NCBI GenBank assembly: GCA_005405945.1
Contig: BJHW01000001.1
Span: 3,968,001 to 4,032,000 of the forward strand
DNA from: Streptomyces violaceusniger
Lineage (GTDB): Bacteria > Actinomycetota > Actinomycetes > Streptomycetales > Streptomycetaceae
Direction of reading: 5' to 3'
Length of the DNA stretch: 64,000 nt
A program made the position numbers and the translations under genes. Below the pieces are notes generated by a model. It did no database searches, was not told where the DNA came from, and saw only the letters and a list, made by a program, of their open reading frames with translations. Shown piece by piece: positions 61,074 through 64,000 of this stretch. How positions within the stretch are numbered: the first letter of the stretch is position 1; every line of letters begins with the position of its first letter.

Positions 61074-62368
61074 TCACATGCCATTCGTGCCGTGGTACGG
61101 GCGGCACACTTCCCCGTCGTAGTCGGTCGCGATCTCCAGCAGCTGGTGCCCGTCGGCCGAAGGCAGCAGGCTGGAGCTGTAGTTGGGGCAGAAGTCGACC
61201 TTGTCGGACTTCACGGCGACGGGGGCCGGGATCTCCTTCCAGGCGCCCTCTCCGCCCTCGCTGTTGGTCCAGACGGTGCGCCCGCTGCCCTCGGCCTTGC
61301 TGCCGTCCGCGTTGAACATCGCCTGGCCGACCAGCAGCAGCTTGCCCTGCGGGTTCCCCGCCTCCGGCGCCCAGGCCAGGGTCGGCGCGTGCTTGAAGTA
61401 CTTGCCGTCCGCCGTCTGGGGGCGGATGCCGAGGTTGGTGGGGTCGCCCCAGTCCCAGCCGTCGGGTGAGGTGCGGTAGTGCACGACGCAGGAGAACTTG
61501 GGGTCGTCGGAGCAGATCTCGTACGTCATGACGTACGTGCCGTCCGGCAGCTTCCGTACGACCGCCATCCCGGGGCGGTCGGAGGCGGGGCGCTGGCGAC
61601 GGTGTCATGGAGGCCGCTCCACGAGACGCCGTCCCGCGAGCGTACGGCGACAAGCTTCTGGCTGTGGCGCGGATCGGTCTCGTCGGAGTAGTGGCAGACC
61701 AGGTTGCCCTCCGCGTCGATGGAGAACTCCGGCTCCCACAGCCCGTTGGCGTCCGGCGCGGAGGTGACCGTGGACAGATAGGTCCAGCTGCGTCCCACGT
61801 CGGTGCTCTTGAACACGCGTATCGACATGTGGCGGTCGGCTTTGGGTACGTCCTGACCGAAGGAGGCGGCCCACAGCAGCGTGCCGGCCGGCATGTCACC
61901 GACCTGTTGCGGCAGTTCGTAGAGGACCGAGCAGCACAGGCCCTTGCCGTCGGCGGACGCGGGGTCGGCGATGGTGCCCACCTGGCTGAAGCTCGCTCCG
62001 CCGTCGGTGCTCTCCTGAATGGCGCCGATGCCGTTGCCGCCATTGGGGACGACGGTCGAGGCGAGCACGCGGCCGTTGTCCTTCCCGCTGTGTTCCAGAC
62101 GAATCGCCCTGGGGTAGAGGCCCGTGCCGTCGCGCAGCGGCTTGGGATCCGTCTTCCGCAGGGCCGCCGCGCCGCCCTCGCCGTTCTTCGCCTCGGCGTC
62201 GGGGGAGCCGGAGCCCTTGGAACCGGAGTCCTGGGAGGCGGCGGAGGATCCGGTTCCAGAAGAGCCGTCCGAAGTGTCCTGGCAGGCGGTCAGCCCGAAC
62301 GCGGCGACGGCGGCCACCGCGGCGACGGCGACCTTACGAGCGTGGTGATGTCCGGTGCGGCGTGACAT
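61074..62368 (-). pseudogene. Secreted sialidase/BNR-repeat lipoprotein, one-base frameshift
   Basis: ATG 62368 follows GGGGAG; the signal has a lipobox (AVAAFGLTACQD). The propeller part includes AIQESTDGGASFSQVGTIAD, SIRVFKSTDVGRSWTYLSTV (two Asp-box-like SXDXGXXW motifs), and FSIDAEGNLVCHYSDETDP. A base is missing near 61576-61592; the next frame continues MAVVRKLPDGTYVMTYEICS, YRTSPDGWDWGDP and GHQLLEIATDYDGE, 432 codons in total. It should be a cell-surface glycoside-binding or -hydrolysing six-blade propeller. The typical sialidase Arg triad was not verified. Confidence 0.82.
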
Positions 62369-62544
62369 GAGACTCCCCCTGTGTCGCGGGTGGCCCCCGT
62401 CCCTGTCCTTCGGGGGCCCGTGACACCAAGGCTGTCCGCCGCCGCTGATGATCCTCTGCCGATCGGCTAACGCGTCGCTAACCGCCCTCGCCCCGTGGCC
62501 GCCTCATGGGCGCCTCATGGCCGCCTTACGGTCAGCACGACTCG

Positions 62545-63921
62545 TCACACCGGTTCGGGCTGCGGCTCCGGTTGCAGCGCCGGTGCGGCCTTCGGCTCCC
62601 ACAGCCTGGTGGTCCGTACGTAGCCGTGGATCACCGAGCCCATCGCCAGCAGGAGAAGGGGCCCGAACACCCACGGGTGTCCGGCCATCTCCACCGGCAG
62701 ATAGCGATAGGCCACCAGGAGGGCGGCGAAGACCACCGCGCCATGGGCGACCAGTTGGGTCCCCGACCGGTCCCAGCCCCGTGCGAGGGAGCGCAGCGCC
62801 GCCTCGATCGTGAGCGCGAACACCACGCCCGCGACGAGATCCACGCCGTAGTGGTAGCCGAATCCCAGGGTCGCGCCGAGCGTGGCGACCAGCCAGAACA
62901 TTCCCGCGAACCGCAGGACCCGTGGGCCCTGGCGGGAATGGATGAAGATCGCGGTGGCCCATGCCGTGTGCAGGCTGGGCATGCAGTTGCGCGGCGTGAG
63001 CTCGTCGAACGGCATCGAGTGCGGAGCGCTGATGGGCGGCGGCGTGTGCGGCCACAGGTCGGCCAGCGCCCAGTGCTCGCCGCCGGTGCCGAAGGCGCCG
63101 GTGCCGTAGGCGAAGATCGGCCCGACCACCGGGAAGATCATGTAGATGGCCGGCCCGAGGAGGCCGATGGCCAGGAAGGTGCGCACCAGATGGTGGCGCG
63201 GGAAGCGGCGCTCGACCGCCACCTTGCGCAGTTGGTACAGCGAGACGACGACCGCGGCCACCGGAAGCTGAATGTAGACGTAGTCGAGAACGTGGGCGCC
63301 GATCGGGCCCATGGCCTCGACGATCCGGCCCACCATCCACGACGGGTTGCCCAGCGCGTGATCGGCGGCAGCCAGGTACGGGTCGAGCACCGTCGGGCGG
63401 GTCTTCGCCGTGATGAGCAGCCAGGTGTCGCCGGTCTTACGGCCGGCCACCAGCAGCAGCCCCAGCCCGACGCCCTTCAGCAGCAGGGCGCGTTCCCGGC
63501 CGGTGCGGCGCGTGACCGCGATGACCGCAGAGCCCAGCATCACCCACAACGCGCCGTTGCCGAAGGGGTGCCCCTCGGTCACCCTCGCGTCGGCCACCCA
63601 CCGCACCAGGAAGATGACGATGTCGATGCCGATCGCGGCACCGGCCGCGATGAACCGCTCCCGCCGGGTGAGCACCACCATCATCAAGGCCATACCGCCG
63701 TACAGCAGAAAGCCCGATTTGGGGGCGAATACCACCTCTTGGGCCTGGGTGGTCATCGGCCCCGGCAGGTCGTAACGACGCGCGGCGATCTCCATCGCGA
63801 CAAGGAACCCGAGAACCGCCACACCAGCCGTGACCCACAGCACCGCCATTGGTCGGCGCCACGCGGCGAACGTTATTCTGCTGTTTATACGCGAAAACAC
63901 CCGCGATGCTGTAGATATCAA
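62545..63921 (-). CDS. PAP2/inositol-phosphorylceramide-synthase-like membrane enzyme
   Basis: A 458-residue protein with about 12 helices. The catalytic PAP2 motifs are NCMPSLHTAWATAIFIHSRQ and LGFGYHYGVDLVAGVVFALT, the His-Ser-His pattern of AUR1/IPC-synthase-like phosphotransferases; PTVLDPYLAAADHALG precedes them. It probably handles a lipid phosphate at the outer face of the membrane. No strong ribosome site is seen; TTG 63921 is the longest start and GTG 63900 or ATG 63849 are alternatives. The last 80 bases of the window hold only its upstream region. Confidence 0.85.
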   Translation of the reverse strand: MISTASRVFSRINSRITFAAWRRPMAVLWVTAGVAVLGFLVAMEIAARRYDLPGPMTTQAQEVVFAPKSGFLLYGGMALMMVVLTRRERFIAAGAAIGIDIVIFLVRWVADARVTEGHPFGNGALWVMLGSAVIAVTRRTGRERALLLKGVGLGLLLVAGRKTGDTWLLITAKTRPTVLDPYLAAADHALGNPSWMVGRIVEAMGPIGAHVLDYVYIQLPVAAVVVSLYQLRKVAVERRFPRHHLVRTFLAIGLLGPAIYMIFPVVGPIFAYGTGAFGTGGEHWALADLWPHTPPPISAPHSMPFDELTPRNCMPSLHTAWATAIFIHSRQGPRVLRFAGMFWLVATLGATLGFGYHYGVDLVAGVVFALTIEAALRSLARGWDRSGTQLVAHGAVVFAALLVAYRYLPVEMAGHPWVFGPLLLLAMGSVIHGYVRTTRLWEPKAAPALQPEPQPEPV

Positions 63922-64000
63922 TTGTTTGGCCGATTTGCTCGATGTGGGTTATAGGTCACTCTTCACACCGGATAGCACGGTTTTCCGGTGAAGGGCGGGC

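Overview
This 64 kb window is chromosomal DNA of a Streptomyces or close relative. It has very high GC, almost exclusive G/C at third codon positions, many GTG starts, a class A RNase P RNA of the actinobacterial kind, and dense short G/C-rich intergenic repeats. No rRNA, tRNA, CRISPR array or intact transposase was found.

Layout. 1-2857: an MgtA-type P-type ATPase cut by the window edge, with its ArsR regulator and a GlsB-type membrane protein. 2860-5850: a less GC-rich accessory island. It holds an SDR gene, IS701-like transposase fragments, a decayed second copy of the SDR 3' end and an XRE/MmyB-type regulator. 6099-18676: rnpB, Uma2 nuclease, alpha-glucosidase, YaaA, KDPG aldolase, RNase H/phosphatase, Nif3 fused to a zinc-ribbon protein, an iron-box-controlled siderophore-binding lipoprotein and a large unknown protein. 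18808-37552: SDR, alcohol dehydrogenase and MaoC hydratase genes; transporter, methyltransferase and amidase genes; an F420-type oxidoreductase; a terpene-cyclase-fold/methyltransferase/glycosyltransferase operon; KstR; and an aldehyde dehydrogenase/ferredoxin pair. 37655-46824: an orphan CYP157-like P450, a GNAT, and a cobalamin riboswitch heading a five-gene ECF transport operon. 46871-51042: a secreted triple-repeat protein, a FadA5-like thiolase and a CYP125, then an HD hydrolase. 51122-63921: a SodC-like protein, two PAP2 membrane enzymes, three AraC regulators with oxidoreductase partners, and a BNR-repeat lipoprotein.

Two systems stand out. First, KstR, CYP125, FadA5, Hsd4B-like MaoC, Hsd4A-like SDR and an Rv3520c-like oxidoreductase are scattered over about 30 kb. 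Matches or near-matches to the KstR operator TNNAACNNGTTNNA lie upstream of four transcription units. Together they look like part of a steroid side-chain degradation regulon. Second, the riboswitch operon encodes two exported, membrane-anchored proteins, one with an alpha/alpha-toroid fold and one small beta-type domain. They precede EcfT, a fused double EcfA and an S component, and resemble a two-gene version of the transcobalamin architecture.

Quality warning. At least 18 frame breaks in 16 genes are all repaired by adding exactly one base, mostly next to G or C runs. This looks like systematic homopolymer undercalling rather than mass gene decay, so broken genes are described with the restored frame and the break position is given.
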